From positions 1 to 64,000 of the forward strand of contig CASDOW010000001.1 in the NCBI GenBank assembly GCA_949282195.1: a stretch of DNA of 64,000 bases, read 5' to 3'. Every line of letters begins with the position of its first letter. The stretch's first letter is position 1. Made by a program: the position numbers and the translations under genes. The notes under the pieces were generated by a model. The model was not told the origin of the DNA, ran no database searches, and saw nothing but the letters and a program-made list of their open reading frames with translations. Positions 53,529 through 63,676 of this stretch are shown in pieces. The DNA is from an uncultured bacterium (GTDB lineage Bacteria; Cyanobacteriota; Vampirovibrionia; Gastranaerophilales; Gastranaerophilaceae).

Positions 53529-54164
53529 ATGGATATTAAGGAATTATTTTTAACTTTTAAAAAAGAAGACTTTTATAATAATGTTAATTTACATATTCAT
53601 TCAAATTTTTCTGACGGAAAAACGGATTTTGATGAATTAATTTTGCAAGCAAAAAAACTTAATATGAAATATATTTCAATAACCGATCATAATTGCGTTA
53701 GGGGCTATAAAGTTTCAAAATATAAAGATGACCCCATTTTAATTAAAGGTGTTGAATTTGATTGTTTTTATCGAATGTCTTTATTGCATATTTTAGGATA
53801 CGGAATTGACATTGAAAATGAAGAGTTAAATAAGCTTTGCGCAAAAAATGACCTTGAGCAGAAAAATGACATAGTTCGTCTTTTTAAATCCCGTCATCCG
53901 AAAAAAGTCATAGAAGCAATACATAATGCAGGAGGAATTGCAGTTTTAGCTCATCCTTGTTGTTGTAATGTTTTATTTTTAAAAGATTTTGTTAAAAAGC
54001 TTAAAAATTATGGACTTGATGGAATTGAAGTTTATTATCCTTACGATAGATTTAGGGGCATAATAAAATTTTCTTCAAGGACTTATCCTTTTAAAATCGC
54101 TGAAGAACTTAATCTTATTCAAACGGGCGGGAGTGATGAACACTCTTCTTTGTTTAAAAATTAA
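53529..54164 (+). CDS. PHP-domain phosphoesterase
   Basis: The 211-residue protein carries the PHP metal motifs: NLHIHSNFSDGKTDFDEL (HxH), ISITDHNCVRGY, GVEFDC, GGIAVLAHPCC and GGSDEHSS. Such domains hydrolyse phosphate esters; stand-alone members include 3',5'-nucleotide bisphosphate phosphatases and histidinol-phosphatases. This one is shorter than usual (about 270-290) and lacks part of the C-terminus, so the substrate is open. The stop overlaps the convergent HD-GYP gene by four bases. Confidence 0.87.
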   Translation: MDIKELFLTFKKEDFYNNVNLHIHSNFSDGKTDFDELILQAKKLNMKYISITDHNCVRGYKVSKYKDDPILIKGVEFDCFYRMSLLHILGYGIDIENEELNKLCAKNDLEQKNDIVRLFKSRHPKKVIEAIHNAGGIAVLAHPCCCNVLFLKDFVKKLKNYGLDGIEVYYPYDRFRGIIKFSSRTYPFKIAEELNLIQTGGSDEHSSLFKN

Positions 54165-55264
54165 TGAATTCTTTGATATAGTGTTGAATATTTCAGGTAA
54201 TATTCCTCAGGGTGTTCTTTGGCTGCTTTAATGATGTCTTGAATTTCTATGAATTTTTTGGCTAAAGTCGGGTCAAATTGAGCTCCTGCGCATTTTTCAA
54301 TTTCTGCGATTGCCGTTTCATGGCTTAGAGCTACTCTATATGAACGAGTGGACGTCATAGCGTCATAGGTATCTGCTATGGCTATAATTCTTGCCGCAAA
54401 GGGTATATTTTCTCCTTGTAATTTGTCAGGATAGCCTCTGCCGTCCCACCTTTCGTGGTGATGTTTAACTCCGGGGGAAATTTCATGGAGTTTTTTAATG
54501 CTTGAGATAAGCTTTTCAGAATTTGCCGGATGAGATTTCATAATCATAAATTCATCATCGGTTAATTTGCCCGGTTTACACAAAATTGACTCCGGAATGG
54601 CAATTTTGCCTATATCATGCAATAAACCGGCTGTTTCAATAGCTTCCAGTTGATTAGAGGGGACATTTAATTCTTTAGCTAAGATAATAGAATATAATGT
54701 AACTCTCATAGAGTGCCCATGGGTGTATGGGTCTTTTGCATCCAGTGCCGAAGCTATTGATTTAATTGTTTTATAGAATAATTCTTTTAAATCTTTTAAA
54801 ATAACGGATTTTGATGAAGCTAAGTCGAATTTATCAAGCCCGTTTTTAACCACTTCTAAGAGTTCCTCAGGGTTGAACGGTTTTAGGATATATTGGAATA
54901 AATTACACTTGTTAACTGCGTCTGTAATGATTTCAATATCTGAAAACCCCGTTAAAAGAACTTTTATTACGTCCGGAGCAATTTTATTAGCTTCTTCTAA
55001 AAATTTTGTACCTTCCATGATTGGCATTTTATGGTCAGATACAATTAAGGAAATGTCATCTATATTGTTTTTAAGAGTTTCTAAGCCTTCAAGCCCGTTT
55101 GAGGCGGTTAGAATTTTATATTTATTTCTGAAAGTTCTTTTTAAAAGTTGCAAGTTATTTATTTCATCATCCACTATTAAAATAGTGTGTTCATGATGAA
55201 TGCTTGTAGCGCTAATTAAATCTCCGACATTACTTAAAAACAAGTCGTTCTTCACATTTAACAT
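54161..55264 (-). CDS. HD-GYP response regulator (probable c-di-GMP phosphodiesterase)
   Basis: A 367-residue protein with a receiver domain at about 25-145 (ILIVDDEINNLQLLKRTF, the phospho-acceptor aspartate in LIVSDHKMPIM, the lysine in YILKPFNPEE) and an HD-GYP domain at about 175-345 (ETAGLLHDIGKIAIPESIL; HHERWDGRGYPDKL). HD-GYP enzymes usually split c-di-GMP to GMP, controlled here by phosphorylation from a kinase not in the window. AGAGGA precedes the ATG. Confidence 0.94.
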   Translation of the reverse strand: MLNVKNDLFLSNVGDLISATSIHHEHTILIVDDEINNLQLLKRTFRNKYKILTASNGLEGLETLKNNIDDISLIVSDHKMPIMEGTKFLEEANKIAPDVIKVLLTGFSDIEIITDAVNKCNLFQYILKPFNPEELLEVVKNGLDKFDLASSKSVILKDLKELFYKTIKSIASALDAKDPYTHGHSMRVTLYSIILAKELNVPSNQLEAIETAGLLHDIGKIAIPESILCKPGKLTDDEFMIMKSHPANSEKLISSIKKLHEISPGVKHHHERWDGRGYPDKLQGENIPFAARIIAIADTYDAMTSTRSYRVALSHETAIAEIEKCAGAQFDPTLAKKFIEIQDIIKAAKEHPEEYYLKYSTLYQRIH

Positions 55265-55362
55265 GTGTTTTTCCTCTTAGAATTTTATATATAAATCTAT
55301 CGACACAAAGTAGAAAAACTTTAATAATATTTTAGTCTAAATGTAAAGAAATGTAAAATATT

Positions 55363-56112
55363 TTATAATAAAACAGTGGTGATTATAGGGCCGTCTTGTG
55401 TTGCAACAACTGTATGCTCAAAGTGTGCGGAAGGTTTTTTGTCATCTGTTACAACTGTCCATTCATCAGCTAATGTATGTACATCATCGCATCCAAGATT
55501 AAACATAGGTTCAATTGCTATAGCGCAGTTGTTTTTGATGATTATATCGCAGTTTGTTCGATAATTAAATAAAAACGGATCTTCATGCATTTCTCTGCCC
55601 ACGCCATGACCGCCATATTGTCTTACTATGCCGACTTTTGCTTCAAGCGCAACATCTTCAATAGCAGCTGACACGTTTTCCAGAGGTTTATCGGGAATCA
55701 TTTGTTCTATCCCTTTAAATAAAGCTTTTTCGGTTGCTTTTAATAAATTTTCAACTTCAGGACTGATTTTACCGACAGGATAAGTCCAAGCGCCATCACC
55801 CACTAAACCTCTAAAAGTTGCGCCGACATCAATTGAAATAATATCCCCTTCTTTTAAAATAGCGTCTTTAGAGGGAATTCCATGGACAACTTGTTCGTTT
55901 ATTGAAGTACAAATTGAATTAGGAAAGCCTGCATAACCTAAGAAGGTCGGAATAGCTTTATTTTTTTTGATTATATCATAAGCAATTTTATCAAGTTCAA
56001 GAGTAGATATTCCCGGTTCTATGACTTTTTTCATTTCTTGATGAACAAGAGCAACGATATTTCCGGCATGGCGCATTAATTTTATTTCTTCTCTTGATTT
56101 TTTATGTATCAT
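55363..56112 (-). CDS. map: Methionine aminopeptidase type I
   Basis: The 249-residue enzyme removes the initiator methionine from new proteins. The five metal ligands can be placed: IDVGATFRGLVGDGAWTYPV (two aspartates), GHGVGREMHEDP (histidine), AIEPMF (glutamate) and AHFEHTVV (glutamate). Length and start are normal, with AAGGA upstream. In many bacteria map follows secY-adk; here it stands alone between the regulator and comEC. Confidence 0.97.
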   Translation of the reverse strand: MIHKKSREEIKLMRHAGNIVALVHQEMKKVIEPGISTLELDKIAYDIIKKNKAIPTFLGYAGFPNSICTSINEQVVHGIPSKDAILKEGDIISIDVGATFRGLVGDGAWTYPVGKISPEVENLLKATEKALFKGIEQMIPDKPLENVSAAIEDVALEAKVGIVRQYGGHGVGREMHEDPFLFNYRTNCDIIIKNNCAIAIEPMFNLGCDDVHTLADEWTVVTDDKKPSAHFEHTVVATQDGPIITTVLL

Positions 56113-56178
56113 AATAAAATTCCTTATTTTGACTTTTAGGGCGACTATATTATATAACGGGAAAATTGTTTTTTCAAA

Positions 56179-58740
56179 TTAAGAATTTTCTTTTATCAGA
56201 TTTTGCATAAAATCGCTTTTATGAAACGGGAGTTCGTCTTTTTTATTGAAAAATACTTTTTTTGTTGAGCGGGTTGATTTTTCAAAATGTTTAAAAACAG
56301 GTTGTGTGTTTTTATCTATTGTTATTTTTACAAATCCGTAGTTTTTTGTTGAGATTGTTTTAATATTATTATTCTCTAATAGTATTATTGTTGAATAATG
56401 AGGATGATTAAATTTATTAAAGCCTGTTGAGATGAGCGCATATTTTGGCTTTAGCTGTTTTATCATGGCATTATTTATGACATTTTTTGCACCATGGTGT
56501 CCTACTTTTAATATTTCAATTTCATCTTTAATATCTTTTTTAATTTTATTAAAACCTTCAACGCCGCAATCTGCCATAAAAAGATAGTTTTTGTTTTTGT
56601 AGGTTAAAAGAGTAATGATTGATTCTTCGTTATCATATTTATCATTATCTTTATTGAAATTAGCTTTAAAAGTTTTTATTTTTAAATCTTTTTCTTCATA
56701 GATTAAATCATTATTCTTCGCTATTGAGTAGTTTAGATGTTTTTCTTTGATATATTCCATAATGGAAGATGAAATTTTTGATTTTGTTTGTTCTTTTTGA
56801 ATAATTACATTTTTTATTTTGATATTTTTCAATAAATCCAATGCTCCGCCGCAGTGGTCTGAATCAAAGTGTGTTATTTCAAGAATTTCCAGAGATTTTA
56901 TTCTTTCATTTCTTAAATATGGCAGAATAACATTTTGTGCGCTGTTTGTTGATTTATAGATAATTTTCCCCGTATCAATCATAATGTATTTATTTTTTGG
57001 GGTTTTAATTAAAAAACAATCTGCATTTTCAACGTCAAACATCGTAATTTCAAGATTATTTTGAAAATAGGCAGGTTTTATAAAGCTCAGAAGGAAAATA
57101 ATTATACAAATATAAAAGATAATAGCGTGTTTTGTTTTTTTAAAATTATTTTTTAAATTTAAAATAAACAACAAAATTAATATCCAAAAGCCCAATATTT
57201 GAAAGATATTGAAGCCGTTTGTTGCAATAAGAGAAAAGTCGAAAGACGAGAAAAATTCGCTGATTTTAATTAATAAACTAATTAAGGGGTTTGCTATAAA
57301 ATCAAAAAACGAAACGCAGTAATTGGAAATTTTAGGAATGAGGGCTAAAATTGAGCTTAAAAAACCCGTAAAACTCAATATTCCGATAAAAGGAACAACT
57401 GCAATATTTGCAAATATACTCAAGGGCGCAAGATTGTTGAAATAGTGCATTTGCAGAGGTATTACCCATAATTGCGCGACAAAAGGAACGCAAATCATAG
57501 AAACAATATTTATAGGTGAAAATAAAAACAGAATATATTTTTCAAATCGAGATTTATTTTTATATTTTTCTTTGTATTTTTCATCTTGCTTTTTAAATTT
57601 GTCAATTATTACAGGACAACAAGAAATTAAGCCAAATGTAACCATAAAAGATAATTGAAAACCAACATCAAAAAACATTTTAGGATTAAAAAGGAGTATT
57701 AAAAAACCGACAAATGAAATAAGTGCAACTGAATCAACATCTCTGTCTATTAATTTACCAAACAGAATAAATAAAAGCATTAAAGAGGCTCTTAAAATGG
57801 AAGGTGGAAAGCCTGTCATAAATGTGTATAAAATTACAAATACGGCACCTGTTAAAATCGACAGCTTGTAGGGCAGCTTTATTAAACTTGCTATCCACCA
57901 CCAAATTCCGTAAATTAAAGCAACATTTAAACCGCTTGCCGCTAAAAGGTGCAGTAATCCTGAATTTTTAAAATTTTCTTTTATTGTTTCATCAGGATTA
58001 ATTGTTTCATTACCAAAAACAATACCGCCTAAGACTTCTAAATTAGGGGATTTTATTGTTTTGGAGTGTTTTTGTATGATTTTTTCTCTGGTTTTTTCAA
58101 AGTTGTTTAAAATGTGATACCAGTTATTTTTAAGATTATTATTGAATTTTGAATTTTCGATTAATTCTACATTGTTATTAGAATAAAAAACACTGTAACA
58201 ATCATTATTTGAGAGGTATTTCTTATAATCAAATTGATAGGGGTTTGTGGCTTCTTTTGGAGTTCTCAGTTTGCCTTTGAGTTTAATGGTGTTTCCTATT
58301 TTTATAATATTTTCAAGGTTTTTATTGTAATCAATGCTAACTAAAATTTTAGAATTAATATCTGAAAAGGTTTTGTTAAAAATCTCTGCCCTGTTTATCA
58401 AAAGATAAAATTTTATTTTGTTGGTTTTATCTGAAATATTTTTGGAGCTTATGATTTTACCCTCTACTGTGGCGTTTGAACAGTTTATGCCTTTTAAAAT
58501 GTCGTCATTATTACTTAAGGTTGCTCTTATAAAACCGACAAAAAAGATTAAATATAGAATTAAGATTTTCTTTTTGTCATAGTTAAAAGTTAGAAAAAGA
58601 ACAGATAAAATAATAAAAGCTAAAAAGGAAAATAAGATTTCATGGTTATAAAAACAGCCTAAAACGCCAAAAATGTAAAATAAAGAAAATAATACAGTGA
58701 AATTTTTTTCATATAAAAAAGTTTTTGTATTTTTATTCAT
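56179..58740 (-). CDS. comEC: ComEC/Rec2 DNA-uptake channel
   Basis: About 853 residues. N-terminal helices and an OB-like region lead to the competence core (GLLHLLAASGLNVALIYGIW and TGFPPSILRASLMLLFILFG), followed by more helices. The last 270 residues form a metallo-beta-lactamase domain (ITHFDSDHCGGALDLLKNI, VGHHGAKNVINN) thought to degrade one DNA strand. ComEC carries single strands across the inner membrane in transformation. ATG 58740 starts one base after the ftsY stop (TAAAATG); the TTG at 58749 would overlap ftsY. Confidence 0.95.
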   Translation of the reverse strand: MNKNTKTFLYEKNFTVLFSLFYIFGVLGCFYNHEILFSFLAFIILSVLFLTFNYDKKKILILYLIFFVGFIRATLSNNDDILKGINCSNATVEGKIISSKNISDKTNKIKFYLLINRAEIFNKTFSDINSKILVSIDYNKNLENIIKIGNTIKLKGKLRTPKEATNPYQFDYKKYLSNNDCYSVFYSNNNVELIENSKFNNNLKNNWYHILNNFEKTREKIIQKHSKTIKSPNLEVLGGIVFGNETINPDETIKENFKNSGLLHLLAASGLNVALIYGIWWWIASLIKLPYKLSILTGAVFVILYTFMTGFPPSILRASLMLLFILFGKLIDRDVDSVALISFVGFLILLFNPKMFFDVGFQLSFMVTFGLISCCPVIIDKFKKQDEKYKEKYKNKSRFEKYILFLFSPINIVSMICVPFVAQLWVIPLQMHYFNNLAPLSIFANIAVVPFIGILSFTGFLSSILALIPKISNYCVSFFDFIANPLISLLIKISEFFSSFDFSLIATNGFNIFQILGFWILILLFILNLKNNFKKTKHAIIFYICIIIFLLSFIKPAYFQNNLEITMFDVENADCFLIKTPKNKYIMIDTGKIIYKSTNSAQNVILPYLRNERIKSLEILEITHFDSDHCGGALDLLKNIKIKNVIIQKEQTKSKISSSIMEYIKEKHLNYSIAKNNDLIYEEKDLKIKTFKANFNKDNDKYDNEESIITLLTYKNKNYLFMADCGVEGFNKIKKDIKDEIEILKVGHHGAKNVINNAMIKQLKPKYALISTGFNKFNHPHYSTIILLENNNIKTISTKNYGFVKITIDKNTQPVFKHFEKSTRSTKKVFFNKKDELPFHKSDFMQNLIKENS

Positions 58741-58741
58741 T

Positions 58742-59668
58742 TTAATCAAATAAAGCGCTTATAAATTCATCTTTGTTAAATTCTTTTATGTCGTTTATTC
58801 CTTCGCCTATCCCGATTAATTTTGTGGGTAGTTTGAGGGTTTTGGCAATCGAAAAAATAATTCCGCCTTTTGGTGTTCCGTCTAATTTTGTTATTGCAAT
58901 AGCTGATATATCAACTGCTTCGTTAAATACCATAGCTTGATTTAGTCCGTTTTGTCCTTGGGTGCCGTCTAAAACAAGAATAGTTTCAAGGTTATCGTTT
59001 TCAATTTTTTTAGCTATGACATTTTTTATTTTCTTTAGTTCTTCAATTAAGTTGAACTTGTTTTGCAGCCTTCCCGCGCTATCGATAATTACAACGTTAT
59101 AGTTTTCTTTTCTGGCTGAATCAATTGCTCTATAAGCTAAAGAAGCACTATCAGCTTTGTCTTCTCTTAAAATATCAACCTCGGCTCTTTTAGACCAGAT
59201 ATCAAGCTGTTCTTCGGCAGCCGCTCTAAAAGTATCTCCTGCCACAAGAAGAACTTTTTGTCCTTCTTTTTTAAATTTATTGGCAAGTTTGCCTATTAGG
59301 GTTGTTTTTCCGGCTCCGTTCACGCCTACTACAAAATAGATGTTAATTTTATTTTTATCAAATTTTAATTTTTCATCAGGAGCATTATTTAAAATATTAA
59401 CAAATTCTTCTTTTAAAAAGGGTTTCAATTGAGAAGATTTAATTTTTTTGTCTTTTAATTTTTCAACAAGTTCAACCGATAAATCCACTCCTAAATCTGC
59501 TTTGATTAACATTGATTCAATATCATCAAATTCGTATTCATTGATAACATCATCATTTGTTATTGAAATAACGCCATCAATCAAAGAGCTAATTGTTTTT
59601 GACAGAGCGCTTTTGAGGGTGTTTTCTTTTTTTTCTTCGTTTTTATTTTTTTTAAAAAAATTAAACAT
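58742..59668 (-). CDS. ftsY: Signal recognition particle receptor FtsY
   Basis: The 308-residue GTPase docks SRP-ribosome complexes at the membrane. The NG domain has GVNGAGKTTLIGKLANKF (P-loop), GDTFRAAAEEQLDIW, DSAGRLQNKFNLIEELKK and AITKLDGTPKGGIIF. It lacks a long acidic A domain, having just a short Lys/Glu stretch (FKKNKNEEKKEN). ATG 59668 lies within the last codons of nusB (ATGTTTAA overlap), so translation is coupled. Confidence 0.97.
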   Translation of the reverse strand: MFNFFKKNKNEEKKENTLKSALSKTISSLIDGVISITNDDVINEYEFDDIESMLIKADLGVDLSVELVEKLKDKKIKSSQLKPFLKEEFVNILNNAPDEKLKFDKNKINIYFVVGVNGAGKTTLIGKLANKFKKEGQKVLLVAGDTFRAAAEEQLDIWSKRAEVDILREDKADSASLAYRAIDSARKENYNVVIIDSAGRLQNKFNLIEELKKIKNVIAKKIENDNLETILVLDGTQGQNGLNQAMVFNEAVDISAIAITKLDGTPKGGIIFSIAKTLKLPTKLIGIGEGINDIKEFNKDEFISALFD

Positions 59669-60314
59669 ATTTTTCAACTACTTTAGCCAAAATGCCGTTT
59701 ATAAATGAAGGTGAATCATCTGTTGAGTATTTTTTAGCAAGTTCTAAGGCTTCATCTATAACAACCTTGTGAGGTGCATCTTTAATGAATACCAATTCTG
59801 TTATTGCAATTCTTAAGATGTCTTTATCTATTTTGAATAATCTGTCTATATCCCAGCCAAAAGCAAACTCGCTTATCATTTTATCGATTTCTTGTTTATT
59901 TTTTTGATAATCGCTGCAGATTTTTAAAATGTAGCTTCTAACGTCTTCTTGAGATGATAGTGTGCACAATTCCGCTATATCAAGCGCGCTTATTGTTTTT
60001 TCGCTTGCGTTTAATAAAACATCAATTTTAGCTTCTAAATCAGAAGTTAAAGGAAGTGCAACGGGTATATTCTCGCAATCAATCGGGCGAGAAAGATTGT
60101 CGGGGTGATTGTTTTCAAATTCAATTATTTGATTTTTGATTTCGTTTAATTTTGAAACACACATTGAAATTTCATCAGAAGATGTTGAAATAAGTGTTCT
60201 AACTGATTTTAAGATGATAGAAGAAAAATCTTCACTTTTGTATTTTTCTAAGTTTTTATCTAATTGGGAAAATAATATTAAAGTCAATTCCCTGCTTGCT
60301 CTTCTTGCTTGCAT
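59661..60314 (-). CDS. nusB: Transcription antitermination factor NusB, extended form
   Basis: The 217-residue protein ends with the classic NusB helices (DWDRLFKI-type region WDIDRLFKIDKDILRIAITE, VVIDEALELAKKYSTDDSPS and FINGILAKVVEK). It is about 70 residues longer than the Escherichia coli protein: residues 40-110 are an insertion between the first helix (RRASRELTLILFSQL) and the core, a feature known from cyanobacterial NusB. NusB with NusE binds boxA RNA in rRNA operons. AAGGA precedes the ATG. It starts the nusB-ftsY-comEC unit. Confidence 0.93.
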   Translation of the reverse strand: MQARRASRELTLILFSQLDKNLEKYKSEDFSSIILKSVRTLISTSSDEISMCVSKLNEIKNQIIEFENNHPDNLSRPIDCENIPVALPLTSDLEAKIDVLLNASEKTISALDIAELCTLSSQEDVRSYILKICSDYQKNKQEIDKMISEFAFGWDIDRLFKIDKDILRIAITELVFIKDAPHKVVIDEALELAKKYSTDDSPSFINGILAKVVEKYV

Positions 60315-60369
60315 TGTTTAAATTCCTTTTTTTATTATATTCTTAATTATATTGAAAACACATCTATTT

Positions 60370-61446
60370 TCATAGAATTTTTTTAATTGTTTCAACATAT
60401 TTTGTTATAATTTTTTCTTTTTCATAATTTTTCATTGATTTAAGCGCGTTTTGTGAAATTTTTTCTTTTTCTTCTTTTGAAAAATTTTGAATTTTTAATA
60501 AAATTTCTTTTATATCTTCTATATTGGGATTAATTAAAAAACCGTTTTTGTTATTTTTTATTATTCCGTCTATTCCTTCGTTTTTAATTCCTATGGTAAT
60601 TAAACCTCTTGAAAGTGCCTCAAGATATGCTAAACCAAAGGTTTCTTTTATGGATGGAAGAATAAAAATATCATTTTCATCCAGTTTTTTAAAGATTAAG
60701 TTATGGCTTATATAAGGCAGGATTTTAATTTTATCTTGAAGATTTAGCTTTTTGATTAGATTGCTTAAATTTTTATATTCTATGCCTTTCCCATAGATTT
60801 TATATTCAAAATCAAAATCAATTTCGCTCAGCGCTTTAATAACAAGGTTTAGATTTTTTCTTTTGATTAATTTTGAGAGTGTAATTATTTTTAATTTATT
60901 TTGATTAAAAGATTTTTTTTCTTTTATACTTTCTTTTTCAACAAATGAAGGAAGTATAAAATCCGCATTTAATTCTTTTTTTAAAAATTCGCTTCTGGCG
61001 CCTGTTAGAGTTGAATTTTTTAGCGCTTTTTTTAATCTGTTTCTAAAATATAAACTGTATTTAAATTCTTTTAAAACTCTATAATCGCTGTAATGCAAGA
61101 TAGAAATTCTTGGAAGTTTTAATTTTTTGTTGATTAAATCAGCATAAATATGCCCTGAAGGCATATGAGAAATTATTATATCGTATTTGTTTTTTAATTT
61201 AAAATTGTCAAAAATAAAAGGCAGAAAAAAGTTTCTGTTATAAATTTTAATGTTATTTCTTAGATATATTCCTGTTTTAGAGATTTTATGCCCCCTTAAA
61301 AAAGTATTTAATAGGAAATTCGGGCGAATAACCTCTATTGAGATATCTTCAATTTCTTTTAGCGCAAGCGAAAAATCCTCTAAAACTGAAGGGATTGAGC
61401 TGTCAGATTTTAGAGGATATAAATCGCTAATTAATAATATATTCAT
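60370..61446 (-). CDS. Group 1 (GT4) glycosyltransferase
   Basis: The 358-residue GT-B enzyme has the usual C-terminal donor site: LSKLIKRKNLNLVIKALSEI, IYGKGIEYKNLSNL, and ILPSIKETFGLAYLEALSRG containing the E-x7-E motif. The N-terminal acceptor domain has PSGHIYADLI and ISILHYSDYRVL. It likely adds a sugar to a cell-surface glycan or lipid. The ATG shares a base with the glyS stop (TAATG), an unusual pairing that ties the gene to a tRNA synthetase transcript. Confidence 0.88.
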   Translation of the reverse strand: MNILLISDLYPLKSDSSIPSVLEDFSLALKEIEDISIEVIRPNFLLNTFLRGHKISKTGIYLRNNIKIYNRNFFLPFIFDNFKLKNKYDIIISHMPSGHIYADLINKKLKLPRISILHYSDYRVLKEFKYSLYFRNRLKKALKNSTLTGARSEFLKKELNADFILPSFVEKESIKEKKSFNQNKLKIITLSKLIKRKNLNLVIKALSEIDFDFEYKIYGKGIEYKNLSNLIKKLNLQDKIKILPYISHNLIFKKLDENDIFILPSIKETFGLAYLEALSRGLITIGIKNEGIDGIIKNNKNGFLINPNIEDIKEILLKIQNFSKEEKEKISQNALKSMKNYEKEKIITKYVETIKKIL

Positions 61447-63503
61447 TATAATTTTTCAAAATCGCAAACTATATTGAATTTTTCATTTAGTTTTGATAAA
61501 AGTGCAAGTCTGTTATTTTTGATTTTTTCATCTTTATCCATAACAAGAACTTTATCAAAGAATTGAACAATCGGATTTATTAAGCATTTTAGAGATTGAA
61601 TATATAAATCAAGATTGTCTGTATTTGTATTGTGATTTTTAATTGCTTCGTAAAGAGTTTTTTCTTCATCTAAAACAAATAAATCACTTGAAACATTATC
61701 AAAAGAGTTGTTTTTTAATATTCTTTTAACTCTTGTTGCGTTTTCTTTGATTAATTCAAAATCATCGTTAGTTTGATATTTGGTCAAGATTTTTGCTTTT
61801 TCAATAAAGCCGACCAAATCTTTTAGGGGGTTAAAGTCTGAAAGCGAATTAATAACTTGGGCTTGGAAATCTTTTTCATACATGAATAATAATCTTTGAG
61901 TGAAAAATTCTTTCAGTTCGTCTAAAATGGTATTTTCAAGCTCAATATCAAATTCTTTTGATAATAAATCAAGAGAATGTTTGATTATGGTTTCTAAATC
62001 AAGATTTAGATTTTTTTCAATAACTGTTCTTAAAACGCCAATTGCGGCACGTCTTGCGCCAAGAGGGTCGTTTGAGCCTGTGGGGCGTTTTTTCTTTTTA
62101 TCTTTTTGAGTTGAAATAAATAAAGCACAAATTGTGTCGATTTTATCGGCAATTGAAACAATTTGTCCTTCTATTTCGCTCGGAAGTTCGGAGTTTGCTC
62201 CAAGAGGGAAATAGTGTTCACAAATTCCTTTTGAAACAGATTTATTTTCATTGTCTTTTTGTGCGTAATTTTGACCGATAAAGCCTTGAAGCTCAGTAAA
62301 TTCAAAAACAAGCTTAGTAGATAAATCGCATTTTGATAAAAGCGCACATCTTAAAATGTTTGAATTATCTTTAATTGATAGTTTATTTGAAATAAATTCG
62401 GATAAATTAACCATTCTTTGGGTTTTGTCAAAAAGAGAACCTAGGCCTTTTTGGAAGGTCATACCCTTAAGATTGTCCAGTTTATCTATTAATTTTGTTT
62501 TAGTATCTTCATTATAGAAAAAGGCGCCGTCTTCAAGCCTTGCGGTTATAACTCTTTGATTTCCCGCTTTAATGTTTGAAAAATCATCTCCTACATAATT
62601 TGCCATTGTGATAAATTTATTGGATAATTTTCCTTCTCTATCCCATAGGGGGAAGTATCTTTGGTGTTGAGTCATAACTGTTGTTGTAACTATTGAAGGA
62701 ATTTCAAGATATTTTTCATTAAATTCACACAAAACAGGAATTGGCCATTCTGTGATAAATGTTATTTCTTCCAATAAATCTTCAATATTTTCAAGTTTTA
62801 GCTCAAGGTTGTTATCTTTAGCGCAATTTTTAGCAAGATTTATAATGAGGCCTTTTCTTTCGTCTTGATTAGTTATGACATTACCTTGTTTTAAGATTTC
62901 AAGGTAGTTTTTAGGTTCGTCTATGGTTAAAAATCTGTTTTTAGAGTATCTGTGACCTTGTGTTTTATTTGTTGCTTTTTTATCAAGAATATTAAGGTCA
63001 ACAACCTCGTTTCCTAAAATTGCCACAACATTTTCAATCGGGCGAGAGAATTTTTCCGTATTATCTGCCCAGCGCATGAAGTGTGAACCTTGCATTTTTA
63101 AGATTAAAGATTCAATATTGTCTTTTAGTATTTCAGGGGTAGTTTTGCCTTTTATTTCGATTTTTGCCCAGATGTAGTTATCTTTTTCATAAAGCATTGA
63201 GGTTTCAATGTTGTTTTTCTTTGCAAAACCAACTGCCGCAGGGCTAAAAGTACCGTCTTGATTTTTGGCAACGGTTAAAATAGGCCCTTTGATATCTTTT
63301 TCAATGTTTTCTTGTTTATCAGCTAAGTCTGAAACAATTACCGCCAATCTTCTCGGTGTTGCATAAATTTTAATATCGCCGTAATTAAGCGCATTTTCTT
63401 TAAATAATTTTTCAAAAGAGCTTTTTAGCTGCACAATTGCACTTGGAATAAATTTGTATGGAAGCTCTTGAACCAATATTTCCAGTAAAAAATCTTTTCT
63501 CAT
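61446..63503 (-). CDS. glyS: Glycyl-tRNA synthetase beta subunit
   Basis: The 685-residue subunit of the alpha2-beta2 enzyme. LLEILVQELPYKFIPSAIVQ is the family start, with YATPRRLAVIVSDL, FSRPIENVVAILG, TTTVMTQHQRYFPLWD and the HD-like segment ADKIDTICALF. The end holds the anticodon-binding region. glyQ (alpha) is not in this window and must be elsewhere. No Shine-Dalgarno is visible; TATAAT lies nine bases from the ATG, close to the leaderless layout seen at other genes. Confidence 0.96.
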   Translation of the reverse strand: MRKDFLLEILVQELPYKFIPSAIVQLKSSFEKLFKENALNYGDIKIYATPRRLAVIVSDLADKQENIEKDIKGPILTVAKNQDGTFSPAAVGFAKKNNIETSMLYEKDNYIWAKIEIKGKTTPEILKDNIESLILKMQGSHFMRWADNTEKFSRPIENVVAILGNEVVDLNILDKKATNKTQGHRYSKNRFLTIDEPKNYLEILKQGNVITNQDERKGLIINLAKNCAKDNNLELKLENIEDLLEEITFITEWPIPVLCEFNEKYLEIPSIVTTTVMTQHQRYFPLWDREGKLSNKFITMANYVGDDFSNIKAGNQRVITARLEDGAFFYNEDTKTKLIDKLDNLKGMTFQKGLGSLFDKTQRMVNLSEFISNKLSIKDNSNILRCALLSKCDLSTKLVFEFTELQGFIGQNYAQKDNENKSVSKGICEHYFPLGANSELPSEIEGQIVSIADKIDTICALFISTQKDKKKKRPTGSNDPLGARRAAIGVLRTVIEKNLNLDLETIIKHSLDLLSKEFDIELENTILDELKEFFTQRLLFMYEKDFQAQVINSLSDFNPLKDLVGFIEKAKILTKYQTNDDFELIKENATRVKRILKNNSFDNVSSDLFVLDEEKTLYEAIKNHNTNTDNLDLYIQSLKCLINPIVQFFDKVLVMDKDEKIKNNRLALLSKLNEKFNIVCDFEKL

Positions 63504-63586
63504 AATAAATAAATTATATTATAAAAAATTAAAACAAAATATAGACCTTAAAAAATATATTAAGAAAATGCAACAAAAACGTTACA

Positions 63587-63620
63587 ATAATCAAATTTTT
63601 TTTGAAAAAAAATTTATTAT
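63587..63620. other. AT-rich hairpin between divergent genes
   Basis: ATAAT-C-AAATTTTTTTT and AAAAAAAATTT-ATTAT pair around a single G, with one bulged C, giving 16 bp. It lies between glyS and the DUF1822-like gene. It could be a bidirectional terminator-like element or bent DNA. Confidence 0.4.
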
Positions 63621-63676
63621 GTGTCAAATTATAGATAAAGAGATTATTGGGTTTATAAATTTTGTTAATACAGGAT